Positions 54,701 through 56,697 of a DNA stretch of 64,000 bases are shown here, in pieces (position 1 is the stretch's first letter; each line of letters opens with the position of its first letter). The translations under genes and the position numbers were made by a program. The notes beneath the pieces were generated by a model, which ran no database searches, was not told where the DNA came from, and saw only the letters and a list, made by a program, of their open reading frames with translations. Source of the DNA: Diphasiastrum complanatum (lineage: Eukaryota > Streptophyta > Lycopodiopsida > Lycopodiales > Lycopodiaceae); the NCBI GenBank assembly GCA_029204225.1, contig CM055097.1, forward strand, positions 60,431,467 through 60,495,466, written 5' to 3'.

Positions 54701-56697
54701 TATCTTTCAACCACCTCAGAAGGATGCACTTGATATTAAAGATGAAGGAAGGCAGATACTCTTTCAATGCTGCATCACATTGGTGTTCAGATATCAAAAT
54801 TTTCCTCAGTGCTTGTTTGAAAAGCTTCTGTTGAGCATGCACTCAGGTTCACTCTTTATTATGCTTTCAAAATATACGGCTTGCTGTGTTTTTGTCGTTC
54901 GATTGCAAGTTCTCTCGTACTGAATAATTTTTTGGAAACCCTTCGCAGACTCACATGTGGGAAATTTGAAGGGTTCTGACCTTTTATGCGCTGCTTCAAG
55001 GTTATTACTGGAAATCTTTAAGCAAGCTGGTATTGCGCATCGTCTGTCAGCTTCCGAATCGATTATCAAATCTATTTTGCAAACATTACAATTGAAGGTA
55101 TATGCTGGGTATACCAATACCAGTAGCCTATAGATTTCTGTATGATTCATTTTTTGTGCCACATGCTTGGCATGTCTTGCATTTGTATACAAACATAATC
55201 AATCGAATGGAGCATGTAAGTAATCTGCTTTAAAAATCGCTTACAATTTCCAAAGTCAGAAAGGCTTGGCAGACCCCAATATTTATGAACATAAGTCATC
55301 CTGAAGCCAGCAGACCGAGTATGTAATCTTCTAGACATCCTTAAAGCATGGTTCTCATTAGGAGCCTTTGAGGATAAGCAGTTTTCCATTAAAGACTGTT
55401 GATCCTTACACAAGCATGATCAAGAATCACTGAACACTGTTCATGTGCCACGTTGATATGAATATGTTAACACTAAGATACCACCGAGCGAGAGAATGTA
55501 TCTCTAAAATTCACACGGCTCTCTAATTGGCTACAGTTATGCATGCAATAAATGTGTTATGACCCTCATGGAGCATCGATAACGTTATACATGGTACAAC
55601 TTGTAGAAATTGTCGTTCCACAGGCCCTAAAGGTTTTTCATTGCAGGACCTTCTGCAGCAATGTGTAAGACTTGGTTGTTAGAGTTCAAAAAATCTATCT
55701 AGATGCCTGTTATTCACATGCATGCTTGTGGAGTCCTTTTTTTTTGCACATGAACAGCCTTTATGTTATCAGGAAGTGTGAAGAGACCTTAGGAACTTTG
55801 ACTATAATAGTCTCACGTGTTCAGTGGAGCAGCATAGTGATGGATGCAAATTGGCATTGTTTACTATAAAAGAAAGTGATTGGTACTATGGGTAAACTCT
55901 TTCATGCACAGACTATACAAAATACAAGCATTGTAGCAAAGCGCTGAGATTTGACATTGTTGTCTCAAATTTTTTTTTTGAGATTATGACTATCTTGAGG
56001 TTCTTCTTGTATTTTTAATTTCATGTTGCTATCTATTTATTGATGTGTTTGGGTTTATCAGTTAAGCTGTTAAAGTCTGATATAACATGCTAAAACCTAT
56101 TTTCATCAACAGGAAGTCTCGTCTTCTCAGCAATTCACTCTGAAGCTTCTTCACTGTTTTGGAAATGTGCACCTGTCTTTTTTCAGAACTGCCTTGTTAA
56201 CATTTATACAGCTGAAAGGGATTTTTAGTTTAAAAATAAGTCTATATGTGAGGAATTACGATATGTTGCAGCTAAAATCAAGCATATAGGAAAGTATGGT
56301 AACGAATTGAGACCTTACATTTTGGACCTCATATTTTCACACCTACCTACCTCTTCATTTTGCCTACACCCACAATAGGCTCGAGTATGTCTCACCGTCA
56401 ACATGATAAATCTGAGTTGAATCGACTAGCAAAAATCAGATGACATAACTACCAGTGATTGTTTATTTGAGTACAATCCTGTTCCTGTGTAATTACTAAT
56501 GCTAATATATGGGGCACAGCTCTTGTTAGTGTGAGCCATGATGTTGATGTGTCTGGTTGAAACCTTTCCAGGTTGACAATGGAGCGACAGAAGGCTCTAC
56601 TTGTCAGAGGGAGCTAAAGGAACTATTTAATCAGGTCTACATGGCTTCATGTGCCCTTTTTGGTTGGAAGATACCAAATTCAAGTGAAGTTGTGTGA
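1936..56697 (+). CDS. TEX10/IPI1-like ARM-repeat protein, 5'-incomplete, giant introns
   Basis: This is the host gene of the window. Recognised exons are 1936-2085, 2456-2590, possibly 2751-2831, 6538-6624, 7001-7129, 24157-24289, 24411-24536, 26449-26580, about 38213-38496, 38639-38788, 54949-55097, 56113-56247 and 56572-56697 (TGA). Each has AG/GT borders and phases mostly chain. The product is a helical, leucine-rich protein without membrane segments. The joined stretch 24411-26580 resembles the conserved middle of plant TEX10/IPI1-like proteins (CCLC followed by RIIEVIHSA). In yeast and animals that family belongs to the Rix1/PELP1-TEX10-WDR18 complex, which acts in the nucleolus and nucleoplasm on ITS2 removal and pre-60S maturation. 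The N-terminal IPI1 domain would lie left of the window. A phase mismatch before 54949 suggests at least one missed exon among the transposons. The name is from memory of the family and needs a search. Confidence 0.55.
2456..2590 (+). CDS. host gene exon (45 codons)
   Basis: The acceptor TTTTGCAG and donor GTACGTAC flank 45 codons in phase 0, matching the previous exon. The peptide contains [20 protein letters not shown], a hydrophobic helical stretch, and ends RDRLLQ. It lies 370 bases after the preceding exon. Confidence 0.65.
2751..2831 (+). CDS. possible host gene exon (27 codons)
   Basis: A frame open through 2717-2831 ends at ATGCAG before GTCAGA, a weak donor. A phase-0 acceptor could be GGCATTCAG before 2751. 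An upstream acceptor at 2715 would be out of phase. The peptide has no feature I recognise, so this exon is tentative. Confidence 0.3.
3560..4910 (+). mobile_element. LTR-retrotransposon relic with primer-binding site
   Basis: TGGCATCAGAGCCTCGTT at 4168-4185 matches the usual TGGTATCAGAGC primer-binding site (complement of initiator-Met tRNA) at 11 of 12 bases. It follows about 600 bases that would be the end of a 5' LTR. Downstream sequence to about 4910 has short broken frames like the start of a gag gene. I see no second LTR. Confidence 0.35.
6538..6624 (+). CDS. host gene exon (29 codons)
   Basis: The acceptor GAAAACAG and donor GTGAGT enclose 29 phase-0 codons. The peptide starts [10 protein letters not shown] and ends SMMTKILSE. 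The donor matches the plant consensus well. Confidence 0.7.
7001..7129 (+). CDS. host gene exon (43 codons)
   Basis: The acceptor TTCACAG and donor GTATCG enclose 43 phase-0 codons. The peptide contains [20 protein letters not shown], a strongly helical stretch. The next recognised exon is 17 kb away, beyond a chain of transposons. Confidence 0.7.
7770..9155 (+). mobile_element. internally deleted Ty3/gypsy element
   Basis: A repeat of about 190 bases beginning TATCACATGTACTTTGA (7770) recurs as TGTCACATGTACTTTGA (8482). The second copy follows a polypurine tract (GAGGAGGGAAGGGA, 8469-8481), as expected at the start of a 3' LTR. The second LTR appears to continue to about 9155, whereas the first diverges after about 7960. 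Between them only a gag start and the last codons of pol remain. Within the right LTR, a 69-bp unit containing GTCCAATGCATGAGTGACAC is duplicated (8751 and 8820). Confidence 0.65.
8167..8469 (+). pseudogene. gag start fused near pol end (gypsy remnant)
   Basis: The ATG at 8167 opens a Gag-like N terminus ([12 protein letters not shown]...) with a coiled-coil-like [13 protein letters not shown] stretch, ending in a stop at 8352. At about 8396-8469, in another frame, [20 protein letters not shown] then a stop resembles the C-terminal end of gypsy polyprotein, normally the chromodomain end. Zinc knuckle, protease, reverse transcriptase and integrase are all missing, so an internal deletion of about 4 kb is inferred. 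Confidence 0.6.
9156..10049. other. unassigned sequence; acidic ORF relic at 9740-9924
   Basis: A plus-strand frame from about 9740 to a TAA at 9922-9924 encodes an arginine-containing segment followed by a very acidic tail with many Glu/Asp residues, ending WDDIY. It looks like the C terminus of some lost protein, possibly a transposase, but I do not recognise the family. No ATG-led gene or terminal repeat is visible. Confidence 0.3.
10265..10450. repeat. GTGAGAGGCTGTGAG short tandem repeats
   Basis: Imperfect tandem copies of a GTGAGAG/GCTGTGAG/AGCCAGTGAG vocabulary fill this stretch. The same vocabulary recurs in copy 4 (44093-44225) and, reversed, in copies 2 and 3 (about 18500-18640 and 22340-22460). 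It therefore marks the 3'-subterminal region of this hAT family. Confidence 0.75.
10473..10817 (+). pseudogene. hAT accessory ORF2, convergent to transposase (one nonsense codon)
   Basis: The ATG at 10473 opens 114 sense-sized codons to a TAG at 10815. One in-frame TAG at 10683 replaces the CAG seen in copy 3 (RRQLIM there). The N-terminal half is a charged helix ([17 protein letters not shown]). Next come a Pro/Ala-rich linker, [13 protein letters not shown], an Arg/Ala-rich basic helix and an acidic tail. It is transcribed toward the transposase gene. I do not recognise a family. A copy lies at 21961-22318 and a fragment at about 18403-18490, so it seems to be an inherited part of the element. 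A role as a DNA-binding or assembly partner is only a guess. Confidence 0.55.
10904..12193 (-). pseudogene. hAT transposase remnant, DUF659 part (copy 1)
   Basis: Read leftward from 12193, this is a Pro/Ser-rich linker followed by the DUF659 core. Core motifs are [33 protein letters not shown] and [16 protein letters not shown], typical of plant hAT transposases with a catalytic Asp in the SDG and TDN regions. The frame changes once near 11690. The protein stops at about 10904, after [10 protein letters not shown], because an internal deletion joins it to the convergent ORF2 region. The hAT C-terminal dimerisation domain is absent. The N-terminal BED exon lies on the far side of the inserted gypsy element. 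Confidence 0.75.
12199..12533 (-). repeat. 3' LTR of the 12-17 kb gypsy element, truncated
   Basis: It aligns with 16700-17030 through ATAGGGCCCAAGGC and then stops matching. Compared with the right LTR, it has an extra 13 bases near 12243 (ATCACATAAGCAA) and other small differences. The missing part and the polypurine tract were lost in the same deletion that removed integrase. Confidence 0.85.
12514..14182 (-). pseudogene. gypsy pol remnant: RT, RNase H, integrase Zn finger
   Basis: The first frame (14182-12899) holds reverse transcriptase with [14 protein letters not shown] and the catalytic [10 protein letters not shown]. RNase H follows with [15 protein letters not shown] and a [18 protein letters not shown] segment. 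Near 12900 the frame shifts and part of the RNase H C-terminal region is missing. The second frame carries the integrase zinc-binding region ([24 protein letters not shown]) and then runs into LTR sequence at about 12533. The integrase DDE core is absent, so this element could not integrate by itself. Confidence 0.85.
14335..15627 (-). pseudogene. gypsy Gag with zinc knuckle
   Basis: This is 430 codons from the ATG at 15627. An N-terminal coiled-coil-like segment is followed by a Pro-rich stretch and the retrotransposon Gag core ([20 protein letters not shown]). A Pro-rich tail leads to a CCHC knuckle, [14 protein letters not shown]. Soon afterwards the frame breaks. A neighbouring frame reads DLILGADWF, the end of an aspartic protease, but I find no DSG/DTG catalytic motif before it. 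A small deletion has probably removed the protease active site. Confidence 0.75.
16107..16232. repeat. 42-bp tandem repeat, three copies
   Basis: The unit starts GTGTTTGTATTGTCCG and repeats at 16107, 16149 and 16191 with few changes. It lies in the leader between the 5' LTR and gag of the defective gypsy element. Because 42 is a multiple of three, the repeat keeps one reading frame, but no ATG-led gene of note uses it. Confidence 0.85.
16700..17125 (-). repeat. 5' LTR of the 12-17 kb gypsy element
   Basis: This is 426 bases with inverted ends AGTTATG/CATAACT. It contains repeated ATAGGGCCCAAGGCCAA phrases. The primer-binding site lies immediately left of it. Confidence 0.85.
17131..17527 (-). 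pseudogene. hAT transposase N-terminal BED-finger part (copy 1)
   Basis: The ATG at 17527-17525 ([18 protein letters not shown]) opens a BED-type zinc finger with CRYCLTEF and KGHLLG, the CxxC...H pattern that binds transposon ends. The frame runs to 17131, exactly the right edge of the duplicated GGGAT. It would have continued into 12193 before the gypsy insertion. The matching protein in copy 4 starts at the equivalent Met (54065). Confidence 0.7.
17920..17961. repeat. (TA)n tract between hAT copies 1 and 2
   Basis: A pure (TA)n run joins the CTATG end of copy 1 to the CATAG start of copy 2. Similar runs separate the other elements of the chain. Confidence 0.9.
17962..19152 (+). mobile_element. 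hAT copy 2, 1.2-kb internally deleted derivative
   Basis: It begins CATAGGTCCCGCGGTACTGG and ends GGTACTATG, with dense GGTACC/CCGCGG palindromes in the terminal ~90 bases at each end. The inside joins the BED-finger start (ATG at 18311) directly to the antisense end of ORF2 at about 18400. GTGAGAG-type repeats (reversed) and two ~82-base CATGTGATGCT...GTGTTGGTCTCCCATTGG units follow. DUF659 and everything downstream is missing, so it is non-autonomous. Confidence 0.75.
18311..18402 (+). pseudogene. BED-finger transposase start (copy 2), truncated
   Basis: [20 protein letters not shown] followed by [11 protein letters not shown] matches the first 30 residues of the transposase in copies 1 and 4. 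It then fuses to ORF2 sequence in antisense. The zinc-binding Cys and His residues are lost. This copy supports MVxSDL as the true N terminus. Confidence 0.65.
19458..20223 (+). pseudogene. hAT transposase DUF659 exon (copy 3)
   Basis: It begins mid-domain at [11 protein letters not shown], so BED finger and linker are deleted. After one frameshift near 19590 it reads [47 protein letters not shown] and [12 protein letters not shown]. It ends at a donor, GTAAGC, after [18 protein letters not shown]. The acceptor at 20336 restores the frame, so the intron is 113 bases. This copy keeps the [11 protein letters not shown] segment that copy 4 has lost. Confidence 0.75.
20337..21340 (+). pseudogene. 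hAT transposase C-terminal exon with AT-hooks (copy 3)
   Basis: The exon first encodes [20 protein letters not shown] and [20 protein letters not shown], typical of the region before the hAT dimerisation domain. At 20611 the ERRQL codons join directly to a Pro-rich segment, so the dimerisation exon (PITWWTMFG in copy 4) is deleted. After frame changes near 21060, a frame from about 21081 to the TAG at 21338 encodes [16 protein letters not shown] and [11 protein letters not shown]. These are two AT-hook motifs (GRP cores) that bind the minor groove of AT-rich DNA. An acidic tail ([14 protein letters not shown]) ends the protein. AT-hooks at the end of a hAT transposase are unusual in my experience. 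Confidence 0.65.
21961..22318 (-). pseudogene. hAT accessory ORF2 (copy 3)
   Basis: The ATG at 22318-22316 opens [20 protein letters not shown], a charged helix matching ORF2 of copy 1. A frameshift near 22210 moves the rest to the next frame: [40 protein letters not shown], one TAA near 22015, then a short acidic end with a TGA at 21961. It converges on the transposase gene. The protein-level match to copy 1 despite separate mutations suggests the frame was once under selection. Confidence 0.55.
22924..23189. mobile_element. GGACGCG-family MITE, 266 bp
   Basis: Bounded by (TA)n on both sides. The left end, AAGGAAGCGGATGGCGGACGC, matches the left end of the big element at 28347. The right end, GACCCTCAGGTCTG, matches its right end near 34285 (GACCCTCATGTATG). 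The inside is two arms of GGACGCG/CGCGTCC palindromes around AT-rich filler. It is probably a miniature of the second hAT family. Confidence 0.65.
23206..23390. mobile_element. GGACGCG-family terminus, fragment
   Basis: Starts TAGACATCAGGGTCCGGGCCGG directly after the (TA)n tract closing the previous MITE, followed by CGCGTCC palindromes to about 23290 and AT-rich sequence. The same end occurs at 59394 and, reversed, at 34290. I cannot find its other end. Confidence 0.55.
23391..24156. other. intron, nothing recognised
   Basis: AT-rich sequence without terminal repeats, long frames or RNA-like structure that I can see. It ends at the acceptor GGTTTGCAG of the next host exon. Confidence 0.5.
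24157..24289 (+). CDS. host gene exon (44 codons + 1)
   Basis: The acceptor GGTTTGCAG and donor GTTAGC flank [20 protein letters not shown] ... [17 protein letters not shown]. It ends in phase 1, which fits the following exon. Leucine-rich helices match ARM-type repeats. Confidence 0.75.
24411..24536 (+). CDS. host gene exon, conserved TEX10/IPI1-like core
   Basis: The acceptor GAATTTGCAG and donor GTACGT (24537) are used. A second donor, GTAAGG at 24563, would break the phase of the next exon. The peptide is [20 protein letters not shown], then [20 protein letters not shown]. This GPF...LS..CQELA...YFxS pattern is what I associate with plant TEX10/IPI1-like proteins. Confidence 0.7.
24563..26448. 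other. intron, nothing recognised
   Basis: About 1.9 kb of AT-rich sequence with only short random frames. No LTR, terminal inverted repeat or satellite is seen. Confidence 0.5.
26449..26580 (+). CDS. host gene exon, RIIEVIHSA core
   Basis: The acceptor ACTTGCAG and donor GTATGT are used. Joined to the previous exon (T|GT = Cys), it reads [20 protein letters not shown] then [14 protein letters not shown]. This helix pair is the strongest basis for the family call. It ends in phase 1. Confidence 0.7.
26840..27536. mobile_element. composite repeat with G-rich core and GGTACC right end
   Basis: The right end GGTACCACATGGAACTATG (27536), preceded by GGTACC/CCATTATGG palindromes from about 27435, belongs to the GGTACC hAT family. 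The core, CACCAAAAAGTGTGTTTTCGCT (27000) then GGGGGGCTACCGCCCCCCGAA (27095-27118), is shared, inverted, with the GAATCGCG MITE at 27561-28330. This therefore looks like a chimera of two repeat families. The left end is not clear. Confidence 0.5.
27561..28330. mobile_element. GAATCGCG-type MITE, complete, 770 bp
   Basis: Perfect 13-bp terminal inverted repeats CATAGTTGCAGCG / CGCTGCAACTATG sit in (TA)n. Next to both lie GAATCGCGATTC-type palindromes (27572-27625 and 28255-28318). The core holds a G/C palindrome block at about 28005-28075 and no coding frame. The CATAG...CTATG termini match the GGTACC hAT family, which suggests a hAT-type miniature element. Confidence 0.8.
28838..29835. repeat. 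339-bp tandem repeat, about three copies
   Basis: TTCAGGTCC...CAAAGTGTCCCCGAAGCCCT occurs at 28838 and 29516, 678 bases apart (2 x 339). A middle copy, recognisable from about 29217, lacks or has diverged in its first part. Shared phrases include CGAGGTTGTCCACTGGC, TTTGGAGAAACGGGACC and GACCTAATTGC. It lies in the 3' region of the GGACGCG-family hAT. No gene is evident. Confidence 0.75.
30160..30244. repeat. (TC)n microsatellite
   Basis: An uninterrupted run of about 40 CT units, just downstream of the transposase gene of the GGACGCG-family element. Confidence 0.95.
30370..31506 (-). pseudogene. second-family hAT transposase, dimerisation domain and AT-hook tail
   Basis: Exons about 31506-31376 ([40 protein letters not shown]), 31274-31110 ([20 protein letters not shown]) and 30997-30370 encode the hAT C-terminal dimerisation region and a tail. 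In the middle exon the conserved ERNW Trp is a TAG stop (near 31253), so the gene is dead here. The tail is acidic ([30 protein letters not shown]). After a frame change it holds [11 protein letters not shown] near 30555, an AT-hook. The GGTACC family also ends in AT-hooks. Confidence 0.6.
31590..33711 (-). pseudogene. second-family hAT transposase, BED finger and DUF659
   Basis: The ATG at 33711 ([20 protein letters not shown]) opens a BED finger, CPFCRKQF...RAHLGG. A long Ala/Thr/Pro low-complexity linker follows, then DUF659: [41 protein letters not shown] and, after an intron ending near 32560, VVTDNASNC and [13 protein letters not shown]. Further exons (32243-32008, about 31970-31912, 31806-31594) give [35 protein letters not shown] and [21 protein letters not shown] frameshift near 32020 and the downstream nonsense codon make it a pseudogene. 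At protein level it is distant from the GGTACC-family transposase. Confidence 0.75.
33713..34062. repeat. (CT)n and (AC)n microsatellites in the transposase leader
   Basis: A (CT)n then (AC)n block at 33713-33780 and a second, longer set at 33900-34062 lie immediately upstream (minus strand) of the transposase ATG at 33711. The same (GA)n then (GT)n arrangement follows the homologous terminus at 59394, so these tracts seem to be an inherited part of the element. Confidence 0.9.
34333..35968 (-). mobile_element. chimeric hAT fragment joining both families
   Basis: It opens with a GGTACC-family terminus (CATAGGTCCCGCAGTACTGG) after (TA)n. It then carries GGACGCG-family transposase exons on the minus strand (about 35120-34680: [40 protein letters not shown] and [20 protein letters not shown]). 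At about 35127 it switches to GGTACC-family transposase C-terminal sequence (35130-35968: [43 protein letters not shown]). It ends where a gypsy LTR begins. Confidence 0.65.
35969..37985 (+). mobile_element. Ty3/gypsy element, 5' LTR and RNase H-integrase only
   Basis: The sequence leaves the hAT homology at about 35969 and ends in ATTGTAACA (36411). A primer-binding site TGGTATCAGAGCCACTGC at 36414-36431 follows, so 35969-36411 is a 5' LTR. About 360 bases of leader follow, and then the coding sequence starts inside RNase H at about 36794. Gag, protease and RT are deleted. There is no 3' LTR: homology stops at 37985, inside integrase. Confidence 0.75.
36794..37983 (+). pseudogene. gypsy RNase H and integrase fragment
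   Basis: RNase H motifs are [40 protein letters not shown] and TDHQALEYI. The integrase zinc region has [18 protein letters not shown] and [19 protein letters not shown] one-base shift near 37688 moves the frame within the catalytic core, where [12 protein letters not shown] and [14 protein letters not shown] carry the first two Asp residues and [15 protein letters not shown] the Glu. It stops at TAG 37981. It is related to, but clearly different from, the polyprotein at 44958-49745. Confidence 0.8.
38213..38496 (+). CDS. host gene exon(s), frame change inside
   Basis: A frame from an acceptor-like GTCGGAAG reads [16 protein letters not shown] ... [16 protein letters not shown] to a TGA near 38352. 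An overlapping frame reads [20 protein letters not shown], then [20 protein letters not shown], to donor GTAAGT at 38497. The second frame is in phase with the next exon and is convincing. The first could be a separate exon, or there may be a one-base error or frameshift near 38340. Confidence 0.55.
38639..38788 (+). CDS. host gene exon (50 codons)
   Basis: The acceptor GCATGTAG and donor GTGTGT give exactly 50 phase-0 codons: [20 protein letters not shown] then [20 protein letters not shown]. Phase agrees with the preceding exon. Confidence 0.7.
40203..40600 (-). pseudogene. Ty1/copia gag relic
   Basis: The minus-strand frame reads [20 protein letters not shown], then [20 protein letters not shown] and [20 protein letters not shown]. 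This is the middle of copia-type Gag (UBN2 family: LxxL..LP.SY..L, then LLEEE). There is no zinc knuckle or LTR nearby. Its sequence is better preserved than the copia relics at 1.2 and 63.8 kb. Confidence 0.75.
42733..42790. repeat. (GA)n microsatellite preceded by (GCAAA)n
   Basis: AGCAAAGCAAAGCAAAGC at 42711-42733 runs into about 28 GA units. Confidence 0.95.
43020..43200 (+). pseudogene. degraded Ty3/gypsy reverse-transcriptase relic
   Basis: It reads, with stops, [15 protein letters not shown] then [12 protein letters not shown]. These correspond to the [16 protein letters not shown]...CVDYRALN block at the start of gypsy RT. Multiple nonsense codons and no flanking pol sequence indicate great age. 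Confidence 0.55.
43618..44040. repeat. 84-bp subterminal tandem repeat, about five copies
   Basis: GAGCAGACCATGGACCCAAT recurs at 43716, 43800, 43884 and 43969, with a diverged first unit. Two alternating versions differ in whether the unit carries an ACATCCGGACAGGTACACCG or an ACATGGGGCAGGTACAGTAG segment, so a higher-order dimer is amplified. Two units persist in copy 1 (about 10060-10210). Reversed relatives lie in copies 2 and 3. Confidence 0.85.
44219..44583 (-). pseudogene. hAT transposase C-terminal exon, distal half (copy 4)
   Basis: Continues the exon at 50820-51417 beyond the gypsy insertion: [20 protein letters not shown], then [20 protein letters not shown] and a Pro/Ser-rich stretch. 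It is cut at about 44225, where GTGAGAG repeats begin, so the AT-hooks seen in copy 3 are deleted. Confidence 0.6.
44589..44946 (-). repeat. 3' LTR of the young gypsy element
   Basis: 358 bases, TGTAATAGATCC...GCTCGTAACA on the plus strand, apparently identical to the other LTR. Confidence 0.95.
44947..44959 (-). other. polypurine tract
   Basis: Minus-strand AAGGGGGAGGGAG abuts the 3' LTR. It primes plus-strand DNA synthesis in this element class. The stop codon of the polyprotein falls at its edge. Confidence 0.9.
44958..49745 (-). CDS. Ty3/gypsy Gag-Pol polyprotein with chromodomain
   Basis: 1595 residues without a stop. Approximate order: Gag coiled coil and core (1-330); zinc knuckle [14 protein letters not shown] at about 344; aspartic protease [10 protein letters not shown] at about 437 (Asp-Asp-Gly where Asp-Ser/Thr-Gly is usual); reverse transcriptase with [14 protein letters not shown] and FLDDILVYS at about 782; RNase [16 protein letters not shown] at about 930; integrase zinc region [18 protein letters not shown]...CQKC at 1183-1212. 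The DDE core follows, with [18 protein letters not shown] and [10 protein letters not shown] at about 1263, 1306 and 1337. Then come a GPF module and a C-terminal chromodomain ([16 protein letters not shown] near 1560). The chromodomain places it among chromoviruses, which target chromatin marks. Gag and Pol are fused in one frame, as in several plant lineages. Confidence 0.95.
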   Translation of the reverse strand: MTTPQGPDQPQERGFDELETEALAYRKGKEPMEVEEQEQFAEELDELVTKEQFLQLVTEVDELKLALANFKSSVDDSFAELKNLILSSAKGSLPSTSQLSPSPLPSVSGETLRSHPSVFKDLKPPTFNGEEKDRNADILQTFLSKWKNIHALKQTPDHLQAIEASLSLGPMAYKWWLNLQETGQTPRSWKAFEEAFLREFLPENELDRAWEAWERTVMDKSLIQYISQYREAILKIKNMDDYQKIRGFVRGLKDEYKVEVQRNSPTTLEQALRYAQIYDDSVGRKRARQQPLSEQLPQKDFQFKKKFLKRKKEDKFKGEAPQKRPSHIQPLKPDDFEKAKQERLCFVCMGKGHTVRQCPKGPFTKKDKKDKKQVHLVQTVCFPSDSAASEIKVYHEDHEHCCQLTSAMLARPFSFGPHDLVRMHGKVGNQSVRVMVDDGATHNFINHTLVKKLKLPEVPSQHRYIVSLAKGEDKKIWETMISKLNLGIQGYQDQINFQIMHLDRTDIVLGRDWLYSLGPSLHRNYQENTLSFQYKGREIQLHGEHDVPNSPMVCSSELCQLIGDEDHQVFLCDFQFIPEVSISSSIQQKISKLETLLSKFKDVFPEDLPHGLPPSREVDHVINLVPGTAPVSKPPYRVSRTEDEEITRQLTDYLGKGQIQTSSSPWASPVLLVKKKEGSMRLCVDYRALNKVTIKNKYPMPRADELFDQLDGAKFFSKIDLRSGYHQVRIKSEDVSKTAFRTRHGHYEFKVMPFGLTNAPATFMTLMNSVLRPYLGKFVVVFLDDILVYSKTRKEHLKHLRKVFRLLRKHKLYAKQSKCEFFVEEVAYLGHIISSDGIKMDPNKVKAILSWLRPQNILELQIFLGLAGYYRRFVKEYAQIAVPMTNLLKGKGKEFIWESAQQESFDALKTALASAPVLKVVDPNQPFVVETDASDFAVGAVLTQGGRPVAFESKKLEPAQTRYSAYEKELFSIVHALKTWRHYLYGANFEVLTDHESLRYLCNQPELRGRKARWAELMQEFDMSIRYRRGKFNTVADALSRMPMINELSFTQIRNELLESLRGKCQHDAFFSIIWNSVQNRQLQTPEPVPGAGASSSKNTAASVEDDDESEYTSSDDVEDSEPVLPKQTPVVEGQLTQGFKWKQYSIQDEYLLYRDRVCVPNSEDYRQQVLYECHDNPSAGHPGIQKTYELLRRQFFWPSMKKDVHQYVTSCQKCQVNKAERLKAGGLLHPLEIPAGKWESISMDFIVGLPKTQKGNDAIWVTVDCLTKMAHFIPTKTTVRAPELARLFVDGLFKLYGLPSGIVSDRDSKFTGNFWKAVFHHLHTKLNMSTTDHPQTDGQTERVNQVLEDMLRAYVSKRQTNWEEYLSILEFAYNSTKHSATGYSPFMLMYGFQPRSPTAVGFKQEKVEAARNFLEDLNQMIEHAKRSIRQSQDRARHYADPHRRDVQFSTGEKVYLRVPVDSKTLKSGVCAKLSPRYCGPFTISRRLGEVTYELELPHSSKVFPVFHISQLRKALTRSDNLVGDSVLVLPLDPQQPPHEPEEILDSRETQTRHTLYREYLVKWNDQPVENATWERGSVLRKIFPDFVLEDQDGS
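50438..50455 (-). other. primer-binding site (initiator-Met tRNA)
   Basis: Minus-strand TGGTATCAGAGCCATCTC is complementary to the 3' end of plant initiator-Met tRNA for the first 12 bases. It is one base inside the 5' LTR. Confidence 0.9.
50457..50814 (-). repeat. 5' LTR of the young gypsy element
   Basis: 358 bases, matching 44589-44946. On the minus strand it begins TGTTACGAGCCC. Transcription would start in this LTR, running leftward. Confidence 0.95.
50820..51417 (-). pseudogene. hAT transposase C-terminal exon, proximal half (copy 4)
   Basis: It starts at an acceptor before [20 protein letters not shown]. Then come a charged helix with [15 protein letters not shown], an acidic stretch ([20 protein letters not shown]), [17 protein letters not shown] and an acidic segment with [14 protein letters not shown]. 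It is cut at 50819 by the gypsy insertion and resumes at 44583. Lying after the dimerisation domain, this long low-complexity tail is specific to this family. Confidence 0.65.
51500..52240 (-). pseudogene. hAT transposase middle and dimerisation exons (copy 4)
   Basis: One exon near 52110-51750 reads [60 protein letters not shown] and [20 protein letters not shown]. The next (about 51675-51515) reads [20 protein letters not shown] then [20 protein letters not shown]...G...LALRVLS and SxxERNWS...RRNRL are the signatures of the hAT C-terminal dimerisation domain. This is the only copy in which that domain is intact. Confidence 0.8.
52290..54065 (-). pseudogene. hAT transposase BED-DUF659 exon (copy 4)
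   Basis: The start is chosen at [18 protein letters not shown] (ATG at 54065), matching copies 1 and 2, although the frame is open upstream to 54233. The BED finger (CRYCLTEF...KGHLLG) is followed by a Pro-rich linker of about 200 residues and DUF659 ([51 protein letters not shown]). Relative to copy 3, 33 bases are missing after IVRE, 5 bases are missing near 52515 (frameshift), and a TAG replaces a Gln codon near 52351. The protein is therefore broken independently of the gypsy insertion. Confidence 0.85.
54625..54696. repeat. (TG)n(GA)n compound microsatellite
   Basis: About ten TG units then about 25 GA units, 150 bases to the right of hAT copy 4. Confidence 0.95.
54949..55097 (+). CDS. 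host gene exon (about 50 codons)
   Basis: The acceptor CCCTTCGCAG and donor GTATAT enclose [20 protein letters not shown] then [20 protein letters not shown]. It needs one base from the previous exon (phase 1), whereas 38639-38788 ends in phase 0, so an exon is missing between them. It ends in phase 0. Confidence 0.7.
55098..56112. other. intron, nothing recognised
   Basis: About 1 kb of AT-rich sequence with no terminal repeats or convincing frames. Confidence 0.5.
56113..56247 (+). CDS. host gene exon (45 codons), donor uncertain
   Basis: The acceptor CATCAACAG precedes [20 protein letters not shown] then [16 protein letters not shown]. The donor GTGAGG at 56248 preserves phase 0. An exon end nearer 56215 cannot be excluded, because the last ten codons are less protein-like. 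Confidence 0.6.
56572..56697 (+). CDS. host gene last coding exon
   Basis: The acceptor CCTTTCCAG, in phase 0, precedes 41 codons and a [23 protein letters not shown] then [20 protein letters not shown] and a final V. This gives a plausible hydrophilic C terminus. Confidence 0.65.
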   Translation, partial: VDNGATEGSTCQRELKELFNQVYMASCALFGWKIPNSSEVV

